A stretch of DNA of 54,850 nucleotides from NCBI GenBank assembly GCA_903642265.1, contig CAHJWN010000019.1, positions 1 through 54,850 of the forward strand. Reading direction: 5' to 3'. The position numbers were made by a program, and so were the translations under genes. Origin of the DNA: Acidobacteriaceae bacterium. GTDB lineage: Bacteria; Acidobacteriota; Terriglobia; Terriglobales; Acidobacteriaceae. This document shows positions 9,279 to 18,099 of the stretch, one piece after another; positions within the stretch are counted from its first letter, which is position 1; each line of letters opens with the position of its first letter. The notes under the pieces are model-generated. The model was not told where the DNA came from. It ran no database searches and saw nothing but the letters and a program-made list of their open reading frames with translations.

Positions 9279-11930
9279 TTACTCGGGCAGTGAATACGTA
9301 CCGGTCACATGGAATTTGCCGCTGACCCCTGGGCTTCCGGTGCCCGGCTGTCCACCGCCCAGGCTGACGTTGTAGTCGCCCTCAGCGATGATGGGCGAGC
9401 CAAGCTCAGTGACCATGCCTAGGTCGCGCGGGCTAAGAGTGAAGTGAACCTTTTGGCTTGCACCTGGTCCGAGGTGGATACGCTCGAAGCTGCGAAGCGC
9501 GACCGTCGGCGCTCCCTTGACATCAGGGAACTTCAGGTAAAGCTGTACCACCTCGTCACCTGCAAGCTTGCCAGAGTTGGTCACAAGGACATCGGCCTGA
9601 ACGGGCTCACCGGCAGCAACGTTCGAATTAGAAAGCACGAGGTTGCTGTAGCCAAACGTGGTGTAGCTGAGGCCATAGCCAAAGGGATAAAGCGGCTTTC
9701 CGGTGAAGTAGCGGTACGTCCGGTTTGCCATTGCGTAGTCTTCAAAGTTGGGTAGACCTTCCAGACCCTTATAGAAGGTGACCGGCAGCCTGCCCGCGGG
9801 GTTGTTCTTACCGCTAAGTGTTTCCGCTATGGCCGCGCCGCCCTCCTCACCTGGGTACCACGCCTCCAGTACAGCACTGGCGTGATCGTTGATCCAGTTC
9901 ACCGCGAGTGCGCTGCCGTTCATCAGCACGACCGCAAGCGGCTTGCCTGTTGCTGCCACTGCTTCCACCAGATCCTCTTCAGGCTGCGGCAGATCAATGC
10001 TGGTACGATCGCCGCCAAGGAAGCCCGGCTCGGTTACCGGCATCTCTTCGCCTTCAAGCTGGCTGGTAATGCCGACCACAGCAATGATTGCGTCAGCATC
10101 GCGCGCTGCGGCGACGGCTCCCGGTGCAACGGTGGGATCGTACTTGCTCCAGATCAGTTCAGTGTGCGCATTGCCATCCTGCGTGCCGCCGGAGATTTCG
10201 AGGGATACCTTGCGGCCTTTCTCCAACTTCACTCGTCCCATTGCGGGCTCAAGATCGTGACCGCCGCCGCCTGCCGATGCCACCTGCTTGCCATCAACGC
10301 TGACGCGAGCGTAGCCCTGGCTCCGTACACCGAGCAGGTACTCACCTGTTTCCGGGGGCGTCAGAAAACCAGTCCACTGCACGCCGAAGCGCTTCCTGTC
10401 TGCAACCTGTTTCGGCATGCTCGCTTTGGACAAGTTGATGTTTGGTTCGGTGCGCTCCAGGAGCTTCTTGGGAACATCATCGAAGCCACGGCGACCTTCG
10501 TTGTACTCCGCGTGCAGCCCTGGTTTGCCGTCTGGCGTGGTTAGCAGGTCGTTGGGGACAGGCGTTCCATCGGGATGTAGAAACTGTGTGCCCGCCACAA
10601 AGGTGATGGTGGCGTTAGGAAACTCTGCATGCAGCCCGTCAAGAACGGAGACAATATGCGTGGGATGACCGGCGTAGTTTCCGATCAGTGGCCGGGTCTG
10701 CTCCGCAAGAGGGCCTACGACCGTAATTTTGCGGATCTCCGGCTTGAATGGCAGCAGGCCATCGTTCTTCAGGAGCACCATGGACTCTTCGGCCAGCTTG
10801 CGCGCATGGGCGCGATGCTCAGCACTGTCTAACTCCTTTTCATCAATGTTGCTGTACGGAACCATAGCGGGCGGGTCAAACATGCCGAGCTTCATGCGTG
10901 CCGTGAAGAGGCGGATCAGCGCGGTGTCAAGCGTGCTTTCAGGCAGATATCCCTGCTGCACGGCATCGATGTACGCCTTCTCGACAGGCTCGCCGTAGCG
11001 CGTGGTGAAGGTCACGCATTCGTTGTCCATGCCTCGGATCACCGAGATTGCCGCTCCCTGGGCCTGCGTGGGCCGGTAGCGGTGATTGGCCGCGACATCG
11101 CGCACGGCATCGCAGTCAGAAACGACATATCCCTGAAAACCCCACTTACCCCGCAGCTGGTCCTGCAGCAGGTATTGGTTTGCGCACGCCGGTTCGCCAT
11201 TGATGGCGTTGTAGGCGCACATGATGGAGCCAGCCTTGCCTTCAATTATGGCCGCGCGAAAGGCAGGTTCGTACGTGTCTACCTCATCGTGCTTGCTCAC
11301 GTCGACGTCGGCAAAGTGGCGGGTTGGCTCCGGACCGCTGTGCACGTCGAAGTGCTTAGGGGTGGCGATGGCCAGGTAGTACTTTGGATTGTCGCCCTGC
11401 AGCCCGGTTACATATGAGACGCCCATGCGCCCGGTGAGGAACGGATCCTCGCCATAGGTCTCCTGCCCACGGCCCCAGCGTGGATCGCGAAAGATATTTA
11501 GATTGGGCGACCAGAAGTCGAGACCGCCCATGATCCCAACGTGACCCTCGCGCAGGTTCTGTACATGCTTGATGCGGCCCTCCACGCCGATCTGGGCGGC
11601 CATGGTGTGGATGCCTGCGGGGTCAAACGTGGCGGCAAGTCCAACTGGCTCCGGGTACTCGGTTACACCTTCGTTGATGACACCGTGGAGAGCCTCGCTC
11701 CACCACTGGTACGCCGGGATATCGAGGCGCGGAACGGCCGCCGAGTTGTTCTGCATCTCCGATGCTTTCTCGGCCAGCGTCATACGGTGCACCAGGTCGG
11801 TGGCACGCTCCTCTGGGGCAAGCTGAGGATTCATGAACGGCATATGCGCCGTGGTCTGCTGCGCGCCTGAAAGGAGCGTAATCGCGCCTAAGATGGCGAA
11901 TGAGAGAGGCAGTGTCAGATGAAGCTTCAT
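9279..11930 (-). CDS. GH3 beta-glucosidase/beta-xylosidase with PA14 domain
   Basis: An 883-residue exo-acting glycosidase. A signal peptide (MKLHLTLPLSFAILGAITLL, then SGAQQ) precedes the GH3 TIM-barrel domain; the nucleophile Asp is D272 in VVSDCDAVRD. The second alpha/beta domain is split by a PA14 domain at about residues 445-590 (for example 'PPETGEYLLGVRSQGYARVSVDG'), and the protein ends with a fibronectin III-like domain (GDEVVQLYLKFPDVKGAP onward). PA14-bearing GH3 enzymes favour short gluco- or xylo-oligosaccharides. Start chosen at 11930, where TGGAGAATGCC provides a ribosome binding site; the frame extends to 11978 without one. It begins 23 bases after the end of the interrupted esterase. 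Confidence 0.92.
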   Translation of the reverse strand: MKLHLTLPLSFAILGAITLLSGAQQTTAHMPFMNPQLAPEERATDLVHRMTLAEKASEMQNNSAAVPRLDIPAYQWWSEALHGVINEGVTEYPEPVGLAATFDPAGIHTMAAQIGVEGRIKHVQNLREGHVGIMGGLDFWSPNLNIFRDPRWGRGQETYGEDPFLTGRMGVSYVTGLQGDNPKYYLAIATPKHFDVHSGPEPTRHFADVDVSKHDEVDTYEPAFRAAIIEGKAGSIMCAYNAINGEPACANQYLLQDQLRGKWGFQGYVVSDCDAVRDVAANHRYRPTQAQGAAISVIRGMDNECVTFTTRYGEPVEKAYIDAVQQGYLPESTLDTALIRLFTARMKLGMFDPPAMVPYSNIDEKELDSAEHRAHARKLAEESMVLLKNDGLLPFKPEIRKITVVGPLAEQTRPLIGNYAGHPTHIVSVLDGLHAEFPNATITFVAGTQFLHPDGTPVPNDLLTTPDGKPGLHAEYNEGRRGFDDVPKKLLERTEPNINLSKASMPKQVADRKRFGVQWTGFLTPPETGEYLLGVRSQGYARVSVDGKQVASAGGGGHDLEPAMGRVKLEKGRKVSLEISGGTQDGNAHTELIWSKYDPTVAPGAVAAARDADAIIAVVGITSQLEGEEMPVTEPGFLGGDRTSIDLPQPEEDLVEAVAATGKPLAVVLMNGSALAVNWINDHASAVLEAWYPGEEGGAAIAETLSGKNNPAGRLPVTFYKGLEGLPNFEDYAMANRTYRYFTGKPLYPFGYGLSYTTFGYSNLVLSNSNVAAGEPVQADVLVTNSGKLAGDEVVQLYLKFPDVKGAPTVALRSFERIHLGPGASQKVHFTLSPRDLGMVTELGSPIIAEGDYNVSLGGGQPGTGSPGVSGKFHVTGTYSLPE

Positions 11931-11953
11931 GGCATTCTCCAGGTTGCTGAACT

Positions 11954-12166
11954 TTAGTGGCAGGTCGCCGGGAAGCAAAGGTTTTTGCTGAAGAACGGCA
12001 TGACGAAATTCTGGAAGCGATCCGCAACGGCGCTGGTGTGCGTGCCGGAGTAGATCGTAAAGCTGTTTACGATGCCATATCGGTCAAGCACATCATGCAG
12101 TTTGGCTGCATCGACACGCAGCCCATCCTGATCGCCCACATCCATCGAGATGGCTCGGTACTGCTT
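11954..12166 (-). pseudogene. C-terminal part of the interrupted CE1 esterase, after an in-frame TAG
   Basis: After the TAG at 12169-12167 the same frame stays open for 70 codons and reads as the missing end of the esterase: KQYRAISMDVGDQDGL contains the expected catalytic Asp region and 'TIYSGTHTSAVADRF' the catalytic His. The stop lies on that frame with no shift, so a single base change (for example TTG or CAG to TAG) explains it. Without readthrough this part is not translated from the main start; an ATG at 12145 could start a 63-residue fragment, but no ribosome binding site is apparent. It may be a recent nonsense mutation, a sequencing error, or a readthrough site. Confidence 0.8.
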
Positions 12167-13063
12167 CTAATTGCCTATGTACTGATCCACCAAGGCAAGC
12201 GGCGCATTGGCTGTAAGTTTGGCCATGATCTCCGGCTGCGGAATCCCATCTTTTGTTGGCAGGTCAAAGTAGAGCGGAGGGTTCTTCGGGTCGGGCGCCC
12301 ATGCCGCTGCTGTGGCATACGGCGCCGCCGCAAAGCCGGGAGATACGGCAGCAAGTTCGGTTGGTGACTTTGCCGTGGCTGCGTTCTTTTCGCTCTCGAG
12401 TGTGCGCTGTTTCATATCGTCAGCCGGTCCTGGCCCCCCGCTCGTCATGGGCGACAGGCAGCAAGGACTCATGATGTACAAGGCGCCGAAGACATCGGAG
12501 TGCCTCATGCCAATTCGCGAGGCGCCATAACCGCCCATGGAATGGCCTACAAGTCCGCGGCTCTCGCGCGTTGGCAGGGTGCGATAGTGCGCATCGACGT
12601 AAGCCACAAGGTCGTGAGAGATAAAACGCTCAAAATCACCGGTGGTGGCGGAACTCGAATAGAACGACCCGAGGTAGACGGTCTTGGAGTCAGGCAGTAC
12701 GACGATCATCTCCCCTGCACCCTGCGCTATGGCGCCCTCGATGGTCTGAGGAACGTGGATCTCGCCCGACCACTGCTCGGCACCAATGAAGTAGCCGTGC
12801 AGTGCGTACACCACTGGGTAGCGGCGGCCCTCGTCGTGCTTGTAGCTGGGCGGCAGATAAACGATCACGTCGCGGTCAGCTGGTTCGCCCTCAAGGTTGC
12901 CCTCGATGGCTGCGCTGTGGACCTTGATGTGCTCCACCGTGGCAGGCTTTGCGCCGGGAACTGGAGGCGGCACGATGGTCTGTACCTGCGCGGCAAGTGA
13001 TGCGCCAAATGCCACGGTCGCGAGTAGGGTGAGGTGACTAGAAAGCTTGGTGACTTGGAACAT
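12167..13063 (-). CDS. Secreted CE1-type esterase, truncated by in-frame amber codon
   Basis: The 298-residue open part of an alpha/beta hydrolase (esterase D/feruloyl esterase type). It has a signal peptide (about residues 1-25, cleavage after SLAAQ), the strand 'YPVVYALHGYFIGAEQW' with the oxyanion region, and the nucleophile Ser175 in GHSMGGYG. The family normally needs an Asp and a His near the C-terminus; both lie beyond the TAG at codon 299 in the same frame (see the following segment). The intact reading would be 369 codons. As written the product lacks two of its three catalytic residues and is likely inactive. It sits 15 bases after the GH51 gene and 23 before GH3, so the locus once, or still, used it for removing acyl groups. 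Confidence 0.85.
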   Translation of the reverse strand: MFQVTKLSSHLTLLATVAFGASLAAQVQTIVPPPVPGAKPATVEHIKVHSAAIEGNLEGEPADRDVIVYLPPSYKHDEGRRYPVVYALHGYFIGAEQWSGEIHVPQTIEGAIAQGAGEMIVVLPDSKTVYLGSFYSSSATTGDFERFISHDLVAYVDAHYRTLPTRESRGLVGHSMGGYGASRIGMRHSDVFGALYIMSPCCLSPMTSGGPGPADDMKQRTLESEKNAATAKSPTELAAVSPGFAAAPYATAAAWAPDPKNPPLYFDLPTKDGIPQPEIMAKLTANAPLALVDQYIGN

Positions 13064-13078
13064 AGCTGAAGCTGACCT

Positions 13079-15217
13079 CTACTGAACGGGGTAAGAGTAG
13101 ATGTTGACGCTGAACGGGCGGAGTGTGATCGTAGCAGGCAGCGCACCGAGCGATTGTTCCTCCACCTGCACCTCGGCGGGTGAGCCGACTTTTACAGTGG
13201 CATCGATCGAGTTGGGCGCCATACGCCACAACTTGCCGCTCGAAGTCAGCGTTGTGCCATGAATATCGAGGTGGATGCTATGCTCGGTGTCCGACGGATT
13301 GAGCACAGCGATGGTAAGGGTCTTGCGGTCTTCGCTCAAGGCAGCGCTCACATCCAACGGATACGTGGGGCTGCCGGGGTTGACTGCAGGTTGATCGCCT
13401 CCGGCCGGGAAGACGGGCTTGGGTTGCGGCGAGTTACCGCCCACAACCACCGGTATGACACCGAAGTGGTCGCGATACATCTTGAACAGCAATCCAGTTG
13501 GATTAAGTACGGCTTCGGTGCCTTTGGAGTTAAACGTGGCCGTAGCAAACGTAAGGTTCGCCATCTGGAAGATATCGGAGTGGCGAAACATCTCGTGAAA
13601 GGCCCAGGCATAGGCCGGAACTGTGTGATAAGAATCTCGTTTGCCGGGAAGGAAATATGCCCACTCGTCGATCGCGATGGGTACGGGCTTGGCACGTAGC
13701 GCAGGGATGAGCTCAAGATACTTTTCGTAGTGCTCGTATTTAGCGCGCACCTGCACAGCTGCGGCGCGCTGCGATTCGATAAAGGAGAGTGGAGGCTCGA
13801 TGGGTACCTTCTTGCCCAGCTTCATGTCGGTGTGCTCCGTACCGGAAGCGTAGTAGTGCTCGCTCACCATATCGATGTTTGGCAGGCAATGCAGCAGGAG
13901 CTGGCCAGTCCAATCGGCGGATGACAGGTAGTCGGGCACGTATTGGCCGTTGATACGGCGTGACTGGTCGGCACCTTCCATCACATCCGGCATAGCGCCC
14001 CCGGCAATCAGGGTGATGGTCGGATCGATCTTCTTCATCTCTTTGGCGAAGATGTTGTGCTTCAGTTCGTACTGGGGCAGCGCCATGGAACCCATCTGGT
14101 AGTCACCCCAAGGCTCGTTCCCGATACCCCAGAATTTTACGTTGTACGGTGCCGGGTGGCCGTTCTCTGCGCGCCATTTGCCCATGGGTGTCGTAGCAAC
14201 ACCGTTGGTGTACTCAACAAGCTCGCGAGCTGACCAGGCATCGCCAAAACCGGCATTCACCGTGATGTACGGGTCTACGCCCAGAAGTTTGCACAAGGTC
14301 AGGAACTCATCGGTGCCAACGTCATTCGGCTGTAGGGCATGCCAAACGGGGTCAAAGATAGGCGGACGCTTGTCAATATCGCCTACTCCGTAGCGCCACT
14401 CGTAAGAGGAGACAAAGTTGCCGCCGGGAAAGCGAAGAACACCGAAACGCAGCTGCTTGAGCACGGCGACAATCTCAGGGCGAAACCCGTCGATGTTGTC
14501 GGCGGGCATCAAGGATACCGCTCCCACGTGGAACTCTCCCTTGCCGCTCCCCGTGATCTCGAGCGTGGCGTTCTCGCTTTCTGCAGTGGCGCTGAAATGC
14601 AGCGGGAACTTACGATACTGCCGGCCTAGCGCGGGTAGCGTGATGGTTTGGCGATCACTCACGCCGCCGCCCCAGATCAAGGCGACCTTTAGGATGGTGC
14701 CCGGTGTACCCGCGAGAACAATTCGGCCAGTATACGTTTTCCCTTTGTGGACAGTTACGCCCGACTGGCGCAGTCCATGTGGTTCTTGGGGACTAAGGAC
14801 TACCGATGGTGACTGGTCTCCCGTGTAGGCGTCCTTGGTATCCATGGTGACGACGTTATCGCCCCCAACCGGAGTCCACCACCGCGTAGGAATGTTTGCA
14901 GACCTCGGGTTTCCCGCAGCATTGCCCATTGCAGCCTGCGGGATGGGCGCGCTCAATGCTACGGGATAATAGAACTTGCGATCGACGAGCATCTCTGACC
15001 AGATCCCAGCATTGACAATGTCACCGCCGTGCTCAAGAAACTGCCCATAGATGTTCTTGGAAATCGGTGCGCCTGTCTTTGCAACATCGACAGTGGCAGT
15101 GATGACGGGGCTTTGGGACAGGGCTGCGGCGGGCAGCATACAGAAGCAGAGAAGGAGCAGCTTCTGAGAGAGAGGAGTCAGCTTCTGAGGAACGGCTGTC
15201 AGTATTGGGCGCATCAT
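13079..15217 (-). CDS. Secreted alpha-L-arabinofuranosidase, GH51
   Basis: A 712-residue enzyme releasing arabinofuranose side chains from arabinoxylan or arabinan. After a signal peptide (KLLLLCFCMLPAAALSQS) come 'GAPISKNIYGQFLEHGGD', the GH51 N-terminal signature, then a carbohydrate-binding-like insert (about 150-240) and the catalytic barrel. The acid/base Glu is in WGIGNEPWG and the nucleophile Glu in IAIDEWAYF. A C-terminal beta domain ends 'LRPFSVNIYSYPVQ'. The frame extends four codons to a TTG at 15229; the ATG at 15217 (or the adjacent one at 15214) has GGTGG upstream. This is the first gene of the minus arm and shares its promoter region with the divergent GH31 gene. Confidence 0.93.
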   Translation of the reverse strand: MMRPILTAVPQKLTPLSQKLLLLCFCMLPAAALSQSPVITATVDVAKTGAPISKNIYGQFLEHGGDIVNAGIWSEMLVDRKFYYPVALSAPIPQAAMGNAAGNPRSANIPTRWWTPVGGDNVVTMDTKDAYTGDQSPSVVLSPQEPHGLRQSGVTVHKGKTYTGRIVLAGTPGTILKVALIWGGGVSDRQTITLPALGRQYRKFPLHFSATAESENATLEITGSGKGEFHVGAVSLMPADNIDGFRPEIVAVLKQLRFGVLRFPGGNFVSSYEWRYGVGDIDKRPPIFDPVWHALQPNDVGTDEFLTLCKLLGVDPYITVNAGFGDAWSARELVEYTNGVATTPMGKWRAENGHPAPYNVKFWGIGNEPWGDYQMGSMALPQYELKHNIFAKEMKKIDPTITLIAGGAMPDVMEGADQSRRINGQYVPDYLSSADWTGQLLLHCLPNIDMVSEHYYASGTEHTDMKLGKKVPIEPPLSFIESQRAAAVQVRAKYEHYEKYLELIPALRAKPVPIAIDEWAYFLPGKRDSYHTVPAYAWAFHEMFRHSDIFQMANLTFATATFNSKGTEAVLNPTGLLFKMYRDHFGVIPVVVGGNSPQPKPVFPAGGDQPAVNPGSPTYPLDVSAALSEDRKTLTIAVLNPSDTEHSIHLDIHGTTLTSSGKLWRMAPNSIDATVKVGSPAEVQVEEQSLGALPATITLRPFSVNIYSYPVQ

Positions 15218-15488
15218 TAGAACCACCAATATAGTCAGGCCAACTAAAGTTTAGCAAGCGCAATGAAGCTTGATGAAACGATTTACCTGCTTGATTGCTT
15301 ACAAGCCGTGCAGGCCTGTCGGCAATCTAGTGTTTGCGACCAGACTCATGATTAGTCAGCAAGCGTTGCCGCAGCATGCGACAAGAACACTGTTTTTTGT
15401 TTCCTAGTCGCGTTGTGAACCTTCTAAGATTAGCGGCTGTGCGAGTAAACGTTTCTCCGTATCGACAGAATCCAGTGTGGGGTGAGTG
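15218..15488. promoter_or_regulatory. Divergent promoter region of the hemicellulose locus
   Basis: These 271 bases separate the GH51 gene (-) and the GH31 gene (+). They carry AT-rich stretches suited to promoters in both directions. An 8-bp perfect palindrome AAACGTTT at 15447-15454, about 35 bases before the GH31 start, resembles the core of LacI-family operators. No regulator gene is nearby and I did not find the same motif repeated before the other locus genes, so the operator reading is weak. No small gene is supported here. Confidence 0.35.
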
Positions 15489-17966
15489 ATGGGATCTTTG
15501 TTTTCGTCGTTGGCAGGACAGGGTACGAGTTGCCTGCATTCAGCAATGCTGCCCCCTAAGAAAGTGTCTTCACCACTTGCTTCGGGTGCCCTGATTGTCG
15601 CTTTGGGTTGGGTGGGCGTGGCAGCGTGCCAGGATAGCTCGTTTGTGCTGCGACGGGACCAGCGTGTGATCTCAATTGAGCCGTATGCCCCAAATATTCT
15701 GCGAGTGACGATCAGTACGGATCCAGCCACAGCTACAAGCGCGCCGGGCTATGGCTTTACCGCCAGTCCGGCGGCGGAGGGGTGGACACACGAACACAAT
15801 GCCGACGGAGATATCTTTCACTCTGCACGCATGACGCTACGAGTGGGCCCAGAGACTTTGCCGGACGCGAAGCGACCAAAGTCTATGCCCCTGGACACGC
15901 TCAATCTTCAACTACGCGAGCCGTATTTTGGAGGCGGCGGTGGCGGCGCCTTCCGTAATGATGCGATTGAGGTAGTGACAGCAGAGGGCAAAAAGCTCCT
16001 GCAGATGCGCAACTGGACAATGTCGCCGGAAGCCGCAGAGGTGGAAAAGCAAGATGCTGGGGCAAAAGGCTATCGCGTCGCTGCTACCTTCGATTCGCCA
16101 GCCGACGAGCACTATTATGGCTTGGGGCAGCAGCAGAAAGGCTGGATGGACCTGCGCGACCACGAAGTTCACTGCTGGCATGATTACAACGCGATCGGCG
16201 GCCAGGATGTCTGCGTGCCATTCCTGATCTCAAGCAGCGGTTACGGGTTGATCTGGGACAATCCGTCGAAGACGACTGTGGACCTGGGATTCAATAACCA
16301 GAATGTATGGTCGTCGGAGGTTGGGAACCGTGTGTCTTACTTCATCATTGCGGGCCAAACCAGCGACGAGATCTACGCGGGTTATCGGCTGCTGACGGGC
16401 GTAACGCACATGCTACCCAGGGCGACCTACGGTTACATCCAGAGTAAGGCGATCTATCCAACGCAGGAGCAGATCCTGGATGTTGCGAAGGGCTATCGCG
16501 CGCGCAAGCTGCCGCTCGATGTGGTGGTCGTCGATTTTCTAAACATGACCAAGCAGGGTGAGATGGATCTCGACCCGAAGCGATGGCCAGACCCCGAAGG
16601 CATGAATCGTGAGCTTCATGCCATGGATGTAAAAACGCTGCTGAGCGTGTGGCCGCACTTCGCGCCCGACACCCAGTACTACAAGATGCTGCTGGACAAG
16701 GGATGGCTGATCCACACGCCTGATGGAACGCCTGATGCCGGTGGCTACAACAAGGTCACGATCGGACCGAACATTGATACTACAAATCCGGAAGCGGCAC
16801 GGTGGTGGTGGGAGAAGATCCGCGATCGGTACGTCAAACCGTATGGTTTCGATTACATCTGGCTCGATGAAACTGAGCCGGATGTCGACCCGGCAAATGA
16901 CCTGTTCTCCATTGGATCCGGAACGCGCTTCTACAACTTGTATCCGCTCTTCCATACAAGTTCTGTGTACGAGGGGTTCAAAGCAGATTTTGGAGATAGC
17001 AGGAGGGTAATGATCCTGGCGCGGGCGGCTTACCTGGGAGCGCAGCGGAATGGAACCGTATTCTGGTCCAGCGACATTGTTTCCTCTTGGGACATGCTTG
17101 AGCGCTCCATACCCGCCGGCCTGAACTTCGCCGCCAGCGGTATGCCCTACTGGGACACGGACATTGCAGGCTTCTTCTCGCCCACGGTTCCGGCGGACTA
17201 CCACGCAGCCCACAAGCCGCTCATCGACGGGTCCGATGTCCGCGGCACAATCGGAAACTATGAAGACTATCCGGAGCTTTTCACGCGGTGGTTTGAGTGG
17301 GGCACTTTCCAGCCTGTTATGCGCGCCCATGGAGAGCGGAATCACAATGAGGTGTGGTCTTACGGCAAGCAGGCAGAGCCGATTCTGGCCAAGTACCTGA
17401 AGCTGCGCTATCAACTTCTGCCGTACACCTACTCGGCGGCATTTAGCAGCTATCAGACGGGTGCGCCCTACATGCGGGCGCTGTTTATGGATTTTCCCGG
17501 GGACCTGAAAGCTGCTGACATTCCGGACGAGTATATGTATGGGCCGGCTTTCCTGGTTGCTCCGGTGACCGAGCAGGGTGCGACGCGTAGGTCAGTATAT
17601 TTGCCAGCTGGAACAGACTGGTACAACTACTGGACCAATCAACGTATACACGGCGGGCAGACCATCGAGGTCGACGCACCAATCGACACGCTTCCCCTCT
17701 TTGTAAAGGCTGGAAGCATTGTGCCGCTTGGGTCAGAGGTGCAGAGTGCGCAAGAACCGCAAGCGATCGCCTCAGTGCGCGTGTATCCGGGAGCGAATGG
17801 AACCTTCAAACTCTTCGAGGATGACGGCAAGACATACACGTACGAGAAGACTGGCGGCTCGATAACGAAGCTGACCTGGGATGACGCTACTCACACCTTA
17901 AAACACGAGGGTACACCGGCTTGGAGCGGACCAGATGCGTCTGTGGTTACGGTCATATCTCACTGA
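15489..17966 (+). CDS. GH31 alpha-glucosidase/alpha-xylosidase
   Basis: An 825-residue family 31 enzyme. An N-terminal hydrophobic segment (GALIVALGWVGVAACQ, about residues 32-47) suggests export; the VAAC run could be a lipobox. The N-terminal beta-sandwich includes 'EHYYGLGQQQKGWMDLR', then the (beta/alpha)8 barrel has the nucleophile Asp in 'YIWLDETEPD' and the acid/base Asp in 'VFWSSDIVSSWD'. The C-terminal part carries the proximal beta domain (FLVAPVTEQGATRRSVYLPAG). With GH51 and GH43 neighbours, alpha-xylosidase action on xyloglucan oligosaccharides is plausible, but alpha-glucosidase cannot be excluded. The ATG at 15489 directly follows a GTG, with GGGTGAG upstream. First gene of the plus arm. 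Confidence 0.9.
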   Translation: MGSLFSSLAGQGTSCLHSAMLPPKKVSSPLASGALIVALGWVGVAACQDSSFVLRRDQRVISIEPYAPNILRVTISTDPATATSAPGYGFTASPAAEGWTHEHNADGDIFHSARMTLRVGPETLPDAKRPKSMPLDTLNLQLREPYFGGGGGGAFRNDAIEVVTAEGKKLLQMRNWTMSPEAAEVEKQDAGAKGYRVAATFDSPADEHYYGLGQQQKGWMDLRDHEVHCWHDYNAIGGQDVCVPFLISSSGYGLIWDNPSKTTVDLGFNNQNVWSSEVGNRVSYFIIAGQTSDEIYAGYRLLTGVTHMLPRATYGYIQSKAIYPTQEQILDVAKGYRARKLPLDVVVVDFLNMTKQGEMDLDPKRWPDPEGMNRELHAMDVKTLLSVWPHFAPDTQYYKMLLDKGWLIHTPDGTPDAGGYNKVTIGPNIDTTNPEAARWWWEKIRDRYVKPYGFDYIWLDETEPDVDPANDLFSIGSGTRFYNLYPLFHTSSVYEGFKADFGDSRRVMILARAAYLGAQRNGTVFWSSDIVSSWDMLERSIPAGLNFAASGMPYWDTDIAGFFSPTVPADYHAAHKPLIDGSDVRGTIGNYEDYPELFTRWFEWGTFQPVMRAHGERNHNEVWSYGKQAEPILAKYLKLRYQLLPYTYSAAFSSYQTGAPYMRALFMDFPGDLKAADIPDEYMYGPAFLVAPVTEQGATRRSVYLPAGTDWYNYWTNQRIHGGQTIEVDAPIDTLPLFVKAGSIVPLGSEVQSAQEPQAIASVRVYPGANGTFKLFEDDGKTYTYEKTGGSITKLTWDDATHTLKHEGTPAWSGPDASVVTVISH

Positions 17967-18099
17967 ATAGCTCCACCAGACGAACGCTGCGACTGCCAGT
18001 ATTTGCGATGGTGCCTCAACGTTCAAACCTGTGCTTACGCGTAGATGACGCTCCATGGAATTGAGTCAGCAGGATGGAGTGGCTCTGAAGAGGAACAAC

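Noticed and set aside
9882..10544. 220-codon plus-strand frame inside the GH3 gene
   Set aside because: Fully antisense to the catalytic and PA14 part of GH3, with a His/Cys-rich product typical of shadow frames.
12167..12169. Pyrrolysine or other recoding of TAG in the esterase
   Set aside because: Other genes here (for example thiS, the NmrA-like gene, the zinc-ribbon gene) end in TAG as ordinary stops, and no pylT-like element or downstream structure was recognised. Ordinary nonsense or an error is simpler.
15447..15454. AAACGTTT as a firm LacI-family operator
   Set aside because: Only an 8-bp core is symmetric, flanks do not match, and no copy was found before the other locus genes; kept only as a remark in the promoter region.
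16539..17414. 291-codon minus-strand frame inside GH31
   Set aside because: Shadow of a GC-rich coding region: Arg/Val/Ile-rich product with no domain, fully antisense to GH31.
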